Positions 26,008-34,401 of a stretch of 64,000 bases of DNA are shown here, one piece after another. The notes beneath the pieces are model-generated. The model made no database searches and was not told where the DNA came from. It saw nothing but the letters and a program-made list of their open reading frames with translations. The translations under genes and the position numbers were made by a program. Numbering within the stretch: the stretch's first letter is position 1; the number at the start of each line of letters is the position of its first letter. The stretch is from Laspinema palackyanum D2c (GTDB lineage: Bacteria > Cyanobacteriota > Cyanobacteriia > Cyanobacteriales > Laspinemataceae), in NCBI RefSeq assembly GCF_025370875.1, contig NZ_JAMXFD010000003.1, forward strand, positions 224,069 to 288,068, read 5' to 3'.

Positions 26008-27807
26008 CTAATCTTTAAGGCGATCGCCAAAATACTCGGCATATAACCGACATCTGGGAGTGCAATCATTGCCGGTCATTTTAACTAATCCCATACTCTG
26101 TAATTTAAACCCCTGTTCCGCAGGCAACCGGACCGGATCCACCTGGGAAACCACTGCTTTCATGGCTTGGGTGAGAGGCGGATATTTTTCTAAATTCCAC
26201 AAATGCCGACGTAAGTGATCGCCATACAATCCTGTTTCCGTCGGGGATTCTTGCACCAATTGAGTCAGGGTGACATCTTCCCGGGCAATATGATAAAGGG
26301 CTAATCGCACTAAATAGGGATGTCCTCCGACTAATTCCATTAATTTCTCCACCTGATTGCTATGCCAATTCAGATGATGTCGTTGGGCTAATTCCGTGAC
26401 TTGGGCGGGAGTAAATTCGGGTAATTCAATCGGCAATCCGACATTAAAGGGGGATTTGTTGACATCTAAGGGAATGTACACTTCGCTGGAATATACGACA
26501 ATCAAGCGGAACTGTTTCCAAATATCCCGCCGTTTCGCTTCTTCATGTAGCGATCGCAATAAGCCAAAAAAGTCATCGGCAATCTCGGGAAATTCAAACA
26601 GGCGATCGACTTCATCTAATCCCAGGGTCAAAGGACCGTTGAGTTCCGGGAGTAAATATTGCTCAAAATAGGCTTTGCAACTTTGGTTACTGCCGATCGC
26701 ATCCGCTAACTGAGAATACTTTGCCAATCGGTCTAAATCTAATCGGTCCAACTCCAAGCTAACGCTGGCATAAAACCACTGTAAGAATGTATTTAAACTG
26801 CTAAATACCCGGCGATCGGCAAGCTGCAAACTCACCGCCACAGCTTGCGAACCCTCTCGTTCTGCATGATGGAGAATCCGGGCCATTAAAGATGTTTTGC
26901 CCATCTGTCGCGGGGCTTTAATGCGGATTAATGCCCCCGGTTGGGTGATGGTTTCATAACAGCGGGATTCAATCGGAGGACGTTCAATATAAAACTGAGA
27001 CGCAATTTCTACCTGTCCTTCGGGCAATTCCGGAGGGGCAATAGGAAGCGGAATCTCCGGAGTTGCCTCGGATGACCGATTCTGAGTGAGAGGTAATCCT
27101 TGAACCGCCCAAGGATAGCCAGAACCCAAAGCGATGCGCCCTTCGGCTAATAATTCAATTAAGTCAGAAACCATCGCGTTTGTATCCCCGTCATGCCGCC
27201 ACTGCCAGGGCTGAATTCCCTCTAATAAATGCTGCAATTCAAAGGGAATCGCTGGGGTAGATTTTAGGTTAATATAAATCGGTAATATTGCCAGTTTTGG
27301 CGGCGTCATCCTCTGCAACTCCCTCCCTTGTCGGACTTGTTCCCAGACTAATTCGCTTTCTAATCGGTTAGGAGATAAGAGTAAAAGTAAATAATCAAAG
27401 GAGTCAAGGGGGAGTGTATAGTCTTGCAGGGAAGAGGTTGTGTTCAGGGTCGCTTGGGGTAGAATCACCTCATGACCTGCCGTACTCAAAGCCTGGTAAA
27501 ATTGGAGAGAGAGGGAGGAAGAAGGGGTGCGATCGCTGATTAAAATTTTCCAAGACTGCGGGGATTCGGTCGAGGGTAAAGGGTTCTCCTCAAAATCGGC
27601 AATATCCCGCCATTCTCGCGCCAAAACCCGACAGATTTCTATAAAATTGGCAAAATCTACAGGTTTACCATTCAGGAAATTACTCACCGTAGATTGGGCA
27701 AACCCCAACTCTTCCGCCAGGATTTTTTGACTGGGAAACCCATGCCGTAATAACGAAGATTTGAGGGTAGAAATACAAGAAGGACGGACTTTAAGCGATC
27801 GGGGCAT
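26008..27807 (-). CDS. HTH, TIR-like and AAA-like (AAA_35) multidomain protein
   Basis: A 599-residue protein with three visible parts. An N-terminal XRE-like helix-turn-helix (about residues 13-60, LAEELGFAQSTVSNFLNGKPV) is followed by a TIR-like alpha/beta domain (about 85-220, WKILISDRTPSSSLSLQFYQ...DYLLLLLSPN). An AAA-like NTPase comes last (about 265-560), with P-loop IKAPRQMGKTSLM near residue 299 and Walker B LTLGLDEVDRLF near 400. The GxHPYLVR region is typical of the cyanobacterial AAA_35 group. The ATG at 27807 is chosen because it begins right before the HTH; a 75-residue extension to 28032 is unlikely. Such architectures suggest a ligand-sensing NTPase in regulation or defence, but the role is unknown. 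Confidence 0.75.
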   Translation of the reverse strand: MPRSLKVRPSCISTLKSSLLRHGFPSQKILAEELGFAQSTVSNFLNGKPVDFANFIEICRVLAREWRDIADFEENPLPSTESPQSWKILISDRTPSSSLSLQFYQALSTAGHEVILPQATLNTTSSLQDYTLPLDSFDYLLLLLSPNRLESELVWEQVRQGRELQRMTPPKLAILPIYINLKSTPAIPFELQHLLEGIQPWQWRHDGDTNAMVSDLIELLAEGRIALGSGYPWAVQGLPLTQNRSSEATPEIPLPIAPPELPEGQVEIASQFYIERPPIESRCYETITQPGALIRIKAPRQMGKTSLMARILHHAEREGSQAVAVSLQLADRRVFSSLNTFLQWFYASVSLELDRLDLDRLAKYSQLADAIGSNQSCKAYFEQYLLPELNGPLTLGLDEVDRLFEFPEIADDFFGLLRSLHEEAKRRDIWKQFRLIVVYSSEVYIPLDVNKSPFNVGLPIELPEFTPAQVTELAQRHHLNWHSNQVEKLMELVGGHPYLVRLALYHIAREDVTLTQLVQESPTETGLYGDHLRRHLWNLEKYPPLTQAMKAVVSQVDPVRLPAEQGFKLQSMGLVKMTGNDCTPRCRLYAEYFGDRLKD

Positions 27808-27924
27808 AATGGCGAAAACCGGAAGACACCATCCTGATTTTAAACGGCAGCGTTCCCAAAGTCGATGAGAATTCGATGAAGTGTCAAATAACTCAGTCAG
27901 GTACTCGGAGAGGGAATCCCTAGA

Positions 27925-28494
27925 ATGGAAGAATGTAAACCCCGGGAGGATATTGCCCTCTGGGAGATGAAAGCACAAGTTAATCCGATGATTGTTGTTG
28001 AAAAAACCCCCACACAACTCAAACTCCGACATCGCCCTTATTTCGTCTGGCTGATTGCCAGTAGTTTGATCCTCGGACTGCCGTTTCTGTTGTTGGCAGT
28101 CGGTTCTTTGTTAACCTGGATTTTTCATCTGTGGTGGATACCGTTATTGTTATTGTTGGCGATCGGGATTGGAAATTTTGCGCTAGTTTGCTGGGGACCC
28201 GTGGTCACTTGTACCTTGGATAAACAGTGCGATCGCCTCATTCTCAAGTACCATCGGGCGATTTCTTCTCAACGGATCGAATATTCCCTCGCAGAAATCC
28301 GGGATGTTTTAATCGAATCTCGCAGTTGGGACGGAGATATTCCCCTAGACTTTCAGATTGTTTTATTTTTAAAAAATGGGAGATTTCTCGCTTTAGATGG
28401 AGTGAGTTCCAGTTGGCAATCTCATCAAGAAACCGCCAATTTAATTCGAGCTTTTCTAGGCTTACCCCAGCAGAATGTATTCAACCAATCATAA
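27925..28494 (+). CDS. Small two-helix membrane protein
   Basis: A protein of up to 189 residues. A pair of long hydrophobic helices (about residues 40-85, FVWLIASSLILGLPFLLLAV and the following WWIPLLLLLAIGIGNFALV) precedes a soluble beta-rich domain (TCTLDKQCDRLILKYHR...). This arrangement resembles small PH-like membrane proteins. The start is uncertain: ATGs at 27925, 27967 and 27988 are all in frame. It is divergent from the HTH-TIR-AAA gene. Family not recognised. Confidence 0.6.
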   Translation: MEECKPREDIALWEMKAQVNPMIVVEKTPTQLKLRHRPYFVWLIASSLILGLPFLLLAVGSLLTWIFHLWWIPLLLLLAIGIGNFALVCWGPVVTCTLDKQCDRLILKYHRAISSQRIEYSLAEIRDVLIESRSWDGDIPLDFQIVLFLKNGRFLALDGVSSSWQSHQETANLIRAFLGLPQQNVFNQS

Positions 28495-28628
28495 AGTCAG
28501 TCGGGATCCGGTGTTCAAGGTGACAATTAAAGTCATTTCTCGCTCTATGCTAGACGGTGATTCCGACCTCCTGGGATAAAATCTTAACGAAATTTAAACA
28601 TACAGGGGTCAATTATCCCGGGTTTTTC

Positions 28629-28637
28629 TGATATAAT
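28629..28637 (+). promoter_or_regulatory. Extended -10 promoter of the PstS-like gene
   Basis: TGATATAAT lies 31 bases before the ATG at 28669. A ribosome-binding site (AGGA) follows. No good -35 is present. Confidence 0.45.
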
Positions 28638-28668
28638 AAACCAAAAAAAATGGGTGGATTAGGAATCA

Positions 28669-29679
28669 ATGTCTGCAAAAAAAGAAACAACCACACTAAT
28701 TATAGCCCTAGTAATTGCCCTAGGTTTGATGGGTGCCTCTGTCTGGTGGCTGAGGGAAGAGTTAGACGGGGCCCGAAGATTATTGACGGACTCAGAAAAT
28801 CCCCCCCCGTCCGAGGGAATCGTTAATCCTGGAGGGGACTCTAACCCCGAAACTTTAGCCGAAGTTCAGAATGTTCCGAGGGGATTATTTAGTCACGGGG
28901 GGAGTAGCACTTGGGTATCAATTCGGGTCGCCGTAGACCCGGCCATTCAAACCGTTTGGCCGCAGTTTCAACTCCGCTATACTGACCCAGCTAGAGGTGC
29001 ACCGAGTTCAGGAACCGGGATTCAAATGTTATTAGATAATCAACTCACCTTTGCGATGTCGGCGAGACCAGTTTCCGATGCCGAATATCAAAAAGCGAGG
29101 GATAGAGGGTTTAGCCTGAAAGAAATTCCCGTCGCCATTGATGGGATTGCGATCGTGGTCCATCCCTCTTTAGATATTCCCGGAATCACGATGGATCAAT
29201 TTGATGCGATTTATGCGGGAAAAATTACTAATTGGAATCAAGTGGGCGGACCGGATTTGAGAATTCAACCCTACGGCAAAATCGACCGAGATTCTCACCC
29301 GAGTGTCATTTTAACCTCCACAACCACCGAAGCATTAAGGGGAGTTGGCTCAAATCCTGGGGGAATTTATTGGGCTTCTGCACCCTTACTTGTGTCTCAG
29401 TGCATGGTAAAACCCTTAGCCGTGGGACGGACTTCTAATAATTTTGTTGCACCTTATAAATTGCCCTTTGTTCCCCTGTCGGAATGTCCTCAAAGGCGCA
29501 ATGAAGTGAATTTAGAGGTATTTAGAAGTGGGGAATATCCCTGGAGTCGGCGATTGGTGGTTGTGGTTAAAGAAAATGGCCAAATTGACCAACAAGCGGG
29601 GGAGACTTATGCCAAATTTTTGTTAACCGAACAGGGTCAAGAATTAATTCGGAAAGCGGGATTTGTGAGTTTAAGATAA
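28669..29679 (+). CDS. Membrane-anchored PstS-like phosphate-binding protein
   Basis: A 336-residue protein with one N-terminal transmembrane helix (about residues 9-28, LIIALVIALGLMGASVWWL), a Pro/Asn-rich spacer and a periplasmic PBP-like domain of the PstS family. The domain shows SSGTGIQMLLDNQLTFAMSARPVS, DGIAIVVHP and YAGKITNWNQVGGPDL, all typical of phosphate-binding relatives. The anchor replaces the usual cleaved signal, so it probably acts as a sensor or scaffold, not a free transport protein. No pstCAB genes are adjacent. In cyanobacteria such anchored or kinase-fused PstS-like domains are common. Phosphate as ligand is inferred. Confidence 0.82.
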   Translation: MSAKKETTTLIIALVIALGLMGASVWWLREELDGARRLLTDSENPPPSEGIVNPGGDSNPETLAEVQNVPRGLFSHGGSSTWVSIRVAVDPAIQTVWPQFQLRYTDPARGAPSSGTGIQMLLDNQLTFAMSARPVSDAEYQKARDRGFSLKEIPVAIDGIAIVVHPSLDIPGITMDQFDAIYAGKITNWNQVGGPDLRIQPYGKIDRDSHPSVILTSTTTEALRGVGSNPGGIYWASAPLLVSQCMVKPLAVGRTSNNFVAPYKLPFVPLSECPQRRNEVNLEVFRSGEYPWSRRLVVVVKENGQIDQQAGETYAKFLLTEQGQELIRKAGFVSLR

Positions 29680-29692
29680 AACTTAAGTCGAT

Positions 29693-29906
29693 AGAAACTC
29701 TAAGGGAACTCAAACAACTCAGTCTGGATCTCAGTCCGTCCCAGGATGTAATGAGAAAGAAAGCAAATCGAGTTAGGAGGAAGTTCCGATGGTAACCGAT
29801 TTTTCTGTAGTCGCATTACTAACCATGCCGATACAGACTGCAATGACTAGCGTCTATTCCTTGTTGCCGATGCCTGTGAGTCCGCCCACCTGGTGGATGC
29901 CCCTAT
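29693..29906. repeat. 214-bp direct repeat, copy A (5' part of nfeD gene)
   Basis: Nearly identical to 30802-31015, with about seven mismatches counted by eye over 214 bases. It contains the leader, ribosome-binding site and first 39 codons of the NfeD-like gene. The two copies bracket the gene at 29976-30782. Confidence 0.95.
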
Positions 29907-29929
29907 GTGGAAGGATTCTCTACAATTAG
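29789..29929 (+). pseudogene. Truncated 5' copy of the NfeD-like gene
   Basis: A 46-codon frame with an intact AGGAGG ribosome-binding site and ATG. It matches the intact NfeD-like protein (30898-31455) for its first 39 residues ([20 protein letters not shown]...). It then runs into unrelated sequence and stops at 29927-29929. It looks like a remnant left when the gene next to it was inserted or the segment was duplicated. It could still be translated into a short hydrophobic peptide. Confidence 0.8.
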
Positions 29930-29975
29930 ATACCAAAAGTTTTGACTGTCCAGGTAATTATCTCAAGGATGAAAA

Positions 29976-30782
29976 ATGTTTAACGATCTCGTTACGTTCA
30001 TTGCTGTTGCGGCTATCTTATTTGCGTTGGGAGTTTTTGCAGTAACTCGCTCAGTTTCATCGTCGGCTTTAATACTGACAAACGCTTTTTTTAGCTTCAG
30101 CCTGAGTTGGAGTTGGCAAATGCTTAAAAATCCAGATAATTATGGCCCTCCATTTCTAGGTTTTATGACGTTCAATTTGATATTATTCACTTTATTATTT
30201 ATGAGTTTTAGGAGTAGCAATCGGCATATTTTTAAAAAGATTAAAAATAATCAAAATTACAAAATTGCCAAAATAACAAGTTTCTTGATTCCATCTTTGT
30301 TGATTTTGATTTGCTGGCTTCCCACTTCTGAATATTTTCACATGAGAAATGTTGAGTCATGGCAAGAGAGAACCAGTAAATCCTATCTGTTTTGGTTAAA
30401 TAGCTCTTCTCATTTTTATTATGAAGAGCATAAAAGATTTCCAGAGTCCATAAGAGAACTCTCAGAATATTTTGAATGGTATCGTTTACCATTACCGGAG
30501 ACCAATTATATTTATGAAATGCAAGGGTATTCAGACCGAGTTATTAGTTATGCAATTGCGCCTAACGAGAGAACTAAAAGCTATATAGCCGGAGTCTATT
30601 TTTCTCCGACCTTTAGTTCAGATAATGATGGAGAAGCAGTAGAAGGTTTCGAGTTTTTAAAGTCAGTTGTCTGCATTGCCAACTCTCCCGGTGCCATTCG
30701 ACTAGCCGAACCCATCGTGGAATCGAACTCAGTCAGATGTAATGCTGACAGCACAGAAGCGATTGAGTTTCCTGATGATTGA
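29976..30782 (+). CDS. Multi-helix membrane protein with a pilin-GH-like C-terminal domain
   Basis: A 268-residue protein with three or four transmembrane helices in the first 120 residues (VTFIAVAAILFALGVFAV, FLGFMTFNLILFTLLFMSF, ITSFLIPSLLILICWLP). A soluble C-terminal domain of about 145 residues follows. That domain resembles the type IV pilin-like G/H family: a helix ending SSSHFYYEEHKRFPESIREL, then TNYIYEM, ISYAIAP, YIAGVYF and paired cysteines in VVCIANSP...VRCNA. The same pattern occurs in the genes at 32574 and 33551. It has a good ribosome-binding site (AAGGA) and its AT content is higher than its neighbours. Bracketed by copies of the nfeD 5' end, it looks acquired. Function unknown. 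Confidence 0.7.
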   Translation: MFNDLVTFIAVAAILFALGVFAVTRSVSSSALILTNAFFSFSLSWSWQMLKNPDNYGPPFLGFMTFNLILFTLLFMSFRSSNRHIFKKIKNNQNYKIAKITSFLIPSLLILICWLPTSEYFHMRNVESWQERTSKSYLFWLNSSSHFYYEEHKRFPESIRELSEYFEWYRLPLPETNYIYEMQGYSDRVISYAIAPNERTKSYIAGVYFSPTFSSDNDGEAVEGFEFLKSVVCIANSPGAIRLAEPIVESNSVRCNADSTEAIEFPDD

Positions 30783-30801
30783 GCATAAGCTGACGATCGC
30801 C

Positions 30802-31015
30802 AGAAACTCGAAGGGAACTCAAACAACTCAGTCTGGATCTCAGTCCGTCCCAGGATGTAATGAGAAAGAAAGCAAATCGAGTTGGGAGGTAGTTCCAGTG
30901 GTAACCGATTTTTCTGTAGTCGCATTCCTAACCATGCCGATACAGACTGCAATGACTAGCGTCTATTCCTTGTTGCCGATGCCTGTGAGTCCGCCTACCT
31001 GGTGGATGCCCCTAT
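30802..31015. repeat. 214-bp direct repeat, copy B (functional nfeD 5' region)
   Basis: The partner of 29693-29906. Here the repeat continues into the complete NfeD-like gene. The start codon is GTG and the ribosome-binding site GGGAGG, against ATG and AGGAGG in copy A, so the intact gene now has the weaker initiation signals. Confidence 0.95.
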
Positions 31016-31455
31016 TCTGGGGGGGAACGGGAGTGAGTTTTTGTGCGATCGAGGTGTTAGTCCGAAAATATTTCGGTCATAAATATAAGGCGATCTCCTT
31101 AATCATGGGAATTACAGCCCTGATTATGGGGGCGATCGTATGGCATTCGATGATGGTACCGGAGTTGGATTGGCAAATTGCCTATTGGGTGGGATTGTCA
31201 CTGGTTTCGGTTCTGTGGTTGCGTCCCATATTCGTGAAAAGTAGAGGCGCGATCGCCGTCCAGGATGCAACCGAAGCCAAAACCTTATCCGCTATCTTAC
31301 CCGGGGAAGTCGGGCGCGTGATCTATGAAGGCAGTTCCTGGTCCGCACAATGTGATGATCCTGACTTGGCGATCGCAGCCAATCAAAAAGTGTACGTCTT
31401 ACGCTGCGAAGGCAACACCCTCATCGTCGTTCCCCACCAGCTTTTTCACTCTTAG
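30898..31455 (+). CDS. NfeD-like membrane protein
   Basis: A 185-residue protein with four likely transmembrane helices (residues 5-120) and a C-terminal beta-barrel (OB-like) domain of about 60 residues ([46 protein letters not shown]), the hallmark of NfeD proteins. NfeD proteins work with SPFH/stomatin proteins in membrane microdomains, and the SPFH gene follows 55 bases downstream, as expected. The GTG at 30898 is chosen because GGGAGG lies upstream and because it matches the start of the duplicated copy. Confidence 0.85.
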   Translation: MVTDFSVVAFLTMPIQTAMTSVYSLLPMPVSPPTWWMPLFWGGTGVSFCAIEVLVRKYFGHKYKAISLIMGITALIMGAIVWHSMMVPELDWQIAYWVGLSLVSVLWLRPIFVKSRGAIAVQDATEAKTLSAILPGEVGRVIYEGSSWSAQCDDPDLAIAANQKVYVLRCEGNTLIVVPHQLFHS

Positions 31456-31510
31456 GTTCTATACATTCCATTTCTCTGTTCAGTTCACCCACCCTATCAG
31501 GAGTTTTATC

Positions 31511-32446
31511 ATGTACGAATCCTTATTTTTAACCTTTCTCGCGGTAACCGGAATCTCCTTAGCCGGTAGCGTCAAAATTATCAAACAAGGGGATGAAGCC
31601 TTAGTGGAAACCCTTGGCAAATATGACGGCAAGAAACTCCAACCCGGACTCAATTTTATGGTTCCGTTCCTGGATCAAGTTGCCTATCAAGAAACCACTC
31701 GCGAACAATTTCTGAATATTCCTCCTCAAACCTGCATGACCCGCGATAACGTTTCCATTAGTGTAGATGCAGTCGTCTATTGGCGGATATTAAACATTGA
31801 AAAAGCCTATTACAAAGTCAAAAATCTCCAGTCTGCTGTGGTAACTTTGGTCACTACTCTAATTCGGTCAGAAATCAGCAAATTAAAACTAGAACAGACC
31901 TTCATGGCCCGCACTGAAGTCAATGAATTGCTATTACAGCAACTCGATATTGCCACAGAACCCTGGGGAATCAAAGTAACCCGAGTTGAATTGCGGGATA
32001 TCATTCCATCCCTATCCGTGCGAGAAGCGATGGAATTGCAGATGTCATCGGAACGGAAAAAACAAGCCGCAATTCTCACCTCTGAAGGACAACGAGAAGC
32101 CGCGATTAATAATGCCAAAGGGGAAGCAGAGGCCCGGATTTTACAAGCAAAAGCAAGACAGCAAGCAGCACTTTTGCAAGCGGAAGCGCAACAACAGCAA
32201 CAAGTGCTGAATGCTAAAGGCACTGCTGAAGCAATCTCCACCCTCGCCAAAACCCTGGAATTTGACCCCTACGCCACCGAAGCAATGCAATTTTTACTCG
32301 CTCAAACCTATCTGGATATGTCCCTCAAAATGGGGGGAGAAGGCAAGGGAATTATCACCGACCCGCGTAATATTCCAGCCACTTTAGACGGCGTGCGATC
32401 GCTCGTTTCCCAACAGAGTAACGGCAAAGTTAAGCACTTGTCTTGA
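31511..32446 (+). CDS. SPFH/Band 7 (stomatin-paraslipin family) protein
   Basis: A 311-residue membrane scaffold protein. An N-terminal hydrophobic hairpin ([20 protein letters not shown]) precedes the SPFH domain ([36 protein letters not shown], residues 20-190) and a long Ala/Gln/Glu-rich coiled coil (190-260, [20 protein letters not shown]). The conserved tail is [14 protein letters not shown]. Such proteins oligomerise into rings or domains on the membrane and pair with NfeD. AGGAG lies seven bases before the ATG at 31511; the longer open frame from 31325 overlaps nfeD and is not used. The last 155 or so bases of this gene are repeated in decayed form at 33162-33314. Confidence 0.92.
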   Translation: MYESLFLTFLAVTGISLAGSVKIIKQGDEALVETLGKYDGKKLQPGLNFMVPFLDQVAYQETTREQFLNIPPQTCMTRDNVSISVDAVVYWRILNIEKAYYKVKNLQSAVVTLVTTLIRSEISKLKLEQTFMARTEVNELLLQQLDIATEPWGIKVTRVELRDIIPSLSVREAMELQMSSERKKQAAILTSEGQREAAINNAKGEAEARILQAKARQQAALLQAEAQQQQQVLNAKGTAEAISTLAKTLEFDPYATEAMQFLLAQTYLDMSLKMGGEGKGIITDPRNIPATLDGVRSLVSQQSNGKVKHLS

Positions 32447-32573
32447 CAAGTCCAAAACCTGGGTTAAATTCAGTATAATTAGGGGCCAATTCACCCCTAA
32501 TTCTCTGACCTATTTTCCTTTTTTTATCTGAATTTTGCAATTTCCTGAGACCCAATCATGAGTGAGTGAACAG

Positions 32574-33140
32574 ATGTCTAAAAAGAATGATTTAAAATGG
32601 GGTAAAGGATTGGGATTATTAATCCTGTTGGCATTCATCGGAATTTCCTTAAATACTCCCGGCTCTCCGGATCCTTTTCATGTGAATCGAGCCAAATCTG
32701 TCGAATCTCGCAATAACTTAGGGGCGATGAATCGGGGTCAACAAGCTTACTTTTTGGAGCATAATAATTTTGGAGAATCTGTAAATGATTTAGGAATTTC
32801 GATTCGTCCTGAAACACAAAACTATCGCTATTCTATCAAAGGGTTAGATAATGCTGCCTTTCACTATGGGATATCTCTTCACCCGGAGGTATTTCAACCC
32901 AAACCCAAAATTTGGGGAATTTTACCTCGCCGAGGCAAAGAATATGGGATACCTAGCTACTTAGGTATTGTTTGGGTAAAACATAATCAAAATGCTGATT
33001 CTGACAAACCTCAAAGCCAATGGCTAACGGTTTCTATCTTGTGTCAAAGCACCTATCCCTATTTGCTCAAAGAAGGTTTCCAGCCTCGTTCTCATAACGG
33101 TGATTTTCAATGTCCCGATGGCATGGTCCAATTGAATTAA
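32574..33140 (+). CDS. Pilin-GH-like protein with an N-terminal membrane anchor
   Basis: A 188-residue protein. One hydrophobic segment (about residues 10-27) is followed by NLGAMNRGQQAYFLEHNNF, which closely matches the start of the soluble part of cyanobacterial type IV pilin-like G/H proteins. The family pattern continues with TQNYRYSI, AAFHYGISLHP, YLGIVWV and two cysteines near the end (LCQSTYP, FQCPDGM). The prepilin cleavage site and the glutamate at mature position 5 are missing, so it is probably a fixed membrane protein, not a filament subunit. GTG at 32562 is an alternative start. A TATAAT lies at 32474-32479. Confidence 0.75.
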   Translation: MSKKNDLKWGKGLGLLILLAFIGISLNTPGSPDPFHVNRAKSVESRNNLGAMNRGQQAYFLEHNNFGESVNDLGISIRPETQNYRYSIKGLDNAAFHYGISLHPEVFQPKPKIWGILPRRGKEYGIPSYLGIVWVKHNQNADSDKPQSQWLTVSILCQSTYPYLLKEGFQPRSHNGDFQCPDGMVQLN

Positions 33141-33161
33141 CCCAGGAATCGGATAAGTCCT

Positions 33162-33314
33162 GTTTTACTCACTCAAACCTATCTGACTATGGCCCTAAAA
33201 ACGGGTAGAGAGGGCAAGGAAATCATCCCAGACCCGCCTCATATCCCTGCCACCTCGGCGTGCGATCGCTCGTCTCCCAACAGAGTAACGGCAAAGTCAA
33301 GCACTTGTCTTGAC
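33162..33314. repeat. Decayed copy of the SPFH gene 3' end
   Basis: Aligns with 32291-32446 of the SPFH gene, including the near-identical end CAACAGAGTAACGGCAAAGT and GCACTTGTCTTGAC. Substitutions and small gaps break the frame. It follows the pilin-like gene at 32574-33140, so that gene is bracketed by the real and the decayed SPFH tail. The remainder of 33141-33550 holds no gene. Confidence 0.85.
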
Positions 33315-33550
33315 CCGTTCATAGAGGAGGTTAAAACCCGGGTTTAACTAGGCGATCGCCATTGATTTAAAAGGTTTCACCTCGATGGAAGTGAGCCTTT
33401 TAACGCTTCCCTTCTATCCCGGAAATTAACCCAGTTTACCTGAGAATTCTTGAGTATTTGGAGCTACATTATTAGAATGTCTGACTTTTATAAATCCCAA
33501 AACTGTAATTCGCTTATTGGTTACCAGATTAAAAATATGGAGGCTTAATA

Positions 33551-34177
33551 ATGAACAAAAGAAATAAGCGTAAACACAAAATATTCTATTTTTATTATGT
33601 GGATATAATTATAATTTTTAGTGTTTTATTGGTTTTGGCAATAATCGCATCGCCCTCTTTCTTTTCCGTTGCCGACAACGCTAAAAGAGCGCCTTCTTTA
33701 CATATAATACAAGAAATCAACTGGAAGCAAGAATCTTATTTTCTGAGAAACAACACCTTTGCCAGGTCTTTAGAGCAGTTAAACATTCGCATTCCTTCAG
33801 GCCTAAATAACTATCGTTATTCTATTCAACTTGCCGAGCAGTCTGTATTTCACTATGCTATCTCTCTTCAACCTGATAAAATGGCATTAAGAGGAGGATT
33901 TCTTGACCGTATTTTCTCTCCCTCTCCCAAACAATACGCTTTCCCCAGCTATTTAGGGATGCTTTGGACTGTACCAAATCCAAGTACAGATCCCGATGAG
34001 GACGAGACGGATCTCATTCTTCACTCTGTTTTGTGTAGAAGCACTTACCCACACATTCTGGAACCCGGATTTCAGCCTATCTTTGAAGAAGATCAGTTTC
34101 AATGTCCGGAGGGGATGGAAATAAAGAGAAGGCATTCAACCCCTATTTCTTCAAATCCTGTAGAGATTCAAAATTGA
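33551..34177 (+). CDS. Pilin-GH-like protein with a pilin-like helix lacking the cleavage motif
   Basis: A 208-residue protein homologous to the product of 32574-33140. Shared blocks are NNYRYSIQ, VFHYAISLQP, FPSYLGMLW, LCRSTYPHILEPGFQP and FQCPEGM. Its N-terminal helix ends IIASPSFFSVADNAKRA, which resembles the first helix of type IV pilins. The preceding G/FTLxE processing motif has been replaced by a basic and aromatic segment (RKHKIFYFYYVD). It should therefore stay as a single-pass membrane protein. The GGAGG ribosome-binding site is seven bases before the ATG. The sequence is AT-rich compared with its neighbours. Confidence 0.75.
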   Translation: MNKRNKRKHKIFYFYYVDIIIIFSVLLVLAIIASPSFFSVADNAKRAPSLHIIQEINWKQESYFLRNNTFARSLEQLNIRIPSGLNNYRYSIQLAEQSVFHYAISLQPDKMALRGGFLDRIFSPSPKQYAFPSYLGMLWTVPNPSTDPDEDETDLILHSVLCRSTYPHILEPGFQPIFEEDQFQCPEGMEIKRRHSTPISSNPVEIQN

Positions 34178-34267
34178 CCCTGATTAGCCTCAAACCGAAT
34201 GTTCTGCTTGAATAAGCCGAGTTACTCTCTGAAAAACTGATTTTTTGAGTTAGCCCTATTCGACTAA

Positions 34268-34287
34268 AGTAATGGCAAAGTCAAGCA
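34268..34287. repeat. Possible short second echo of the SPFH gene end
   Basis: AGTAATGGCAAAGTCAAGCA matches the SPFH tail copy at 33162-33314 at 19 of 20 positions. It again lies just downstream of a pilin-GH-like gene. It is short, so chance cannot be excluded. Confidence 0.4.
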
Positions 34288-34401
34288 ATTTTATTCATGA
34301 GTTCAAAAGCTAAGGTAGAATAGGTGGAATTAGGAGCAGAACCACTTAGTAAACTTATAGTGCTTTGACGTTAACCTCAACTTACCCCCAGCCTAATTAC
34401 T

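Noticed and set aside
32443-32479. Promoter formed by TTGACA (32443-32448) and TATAAT (32474-32479)
   Set aside because: The spacing of 25 bases is too long for a normal sigma-70 promoter; only the TATAAT is worth noting.
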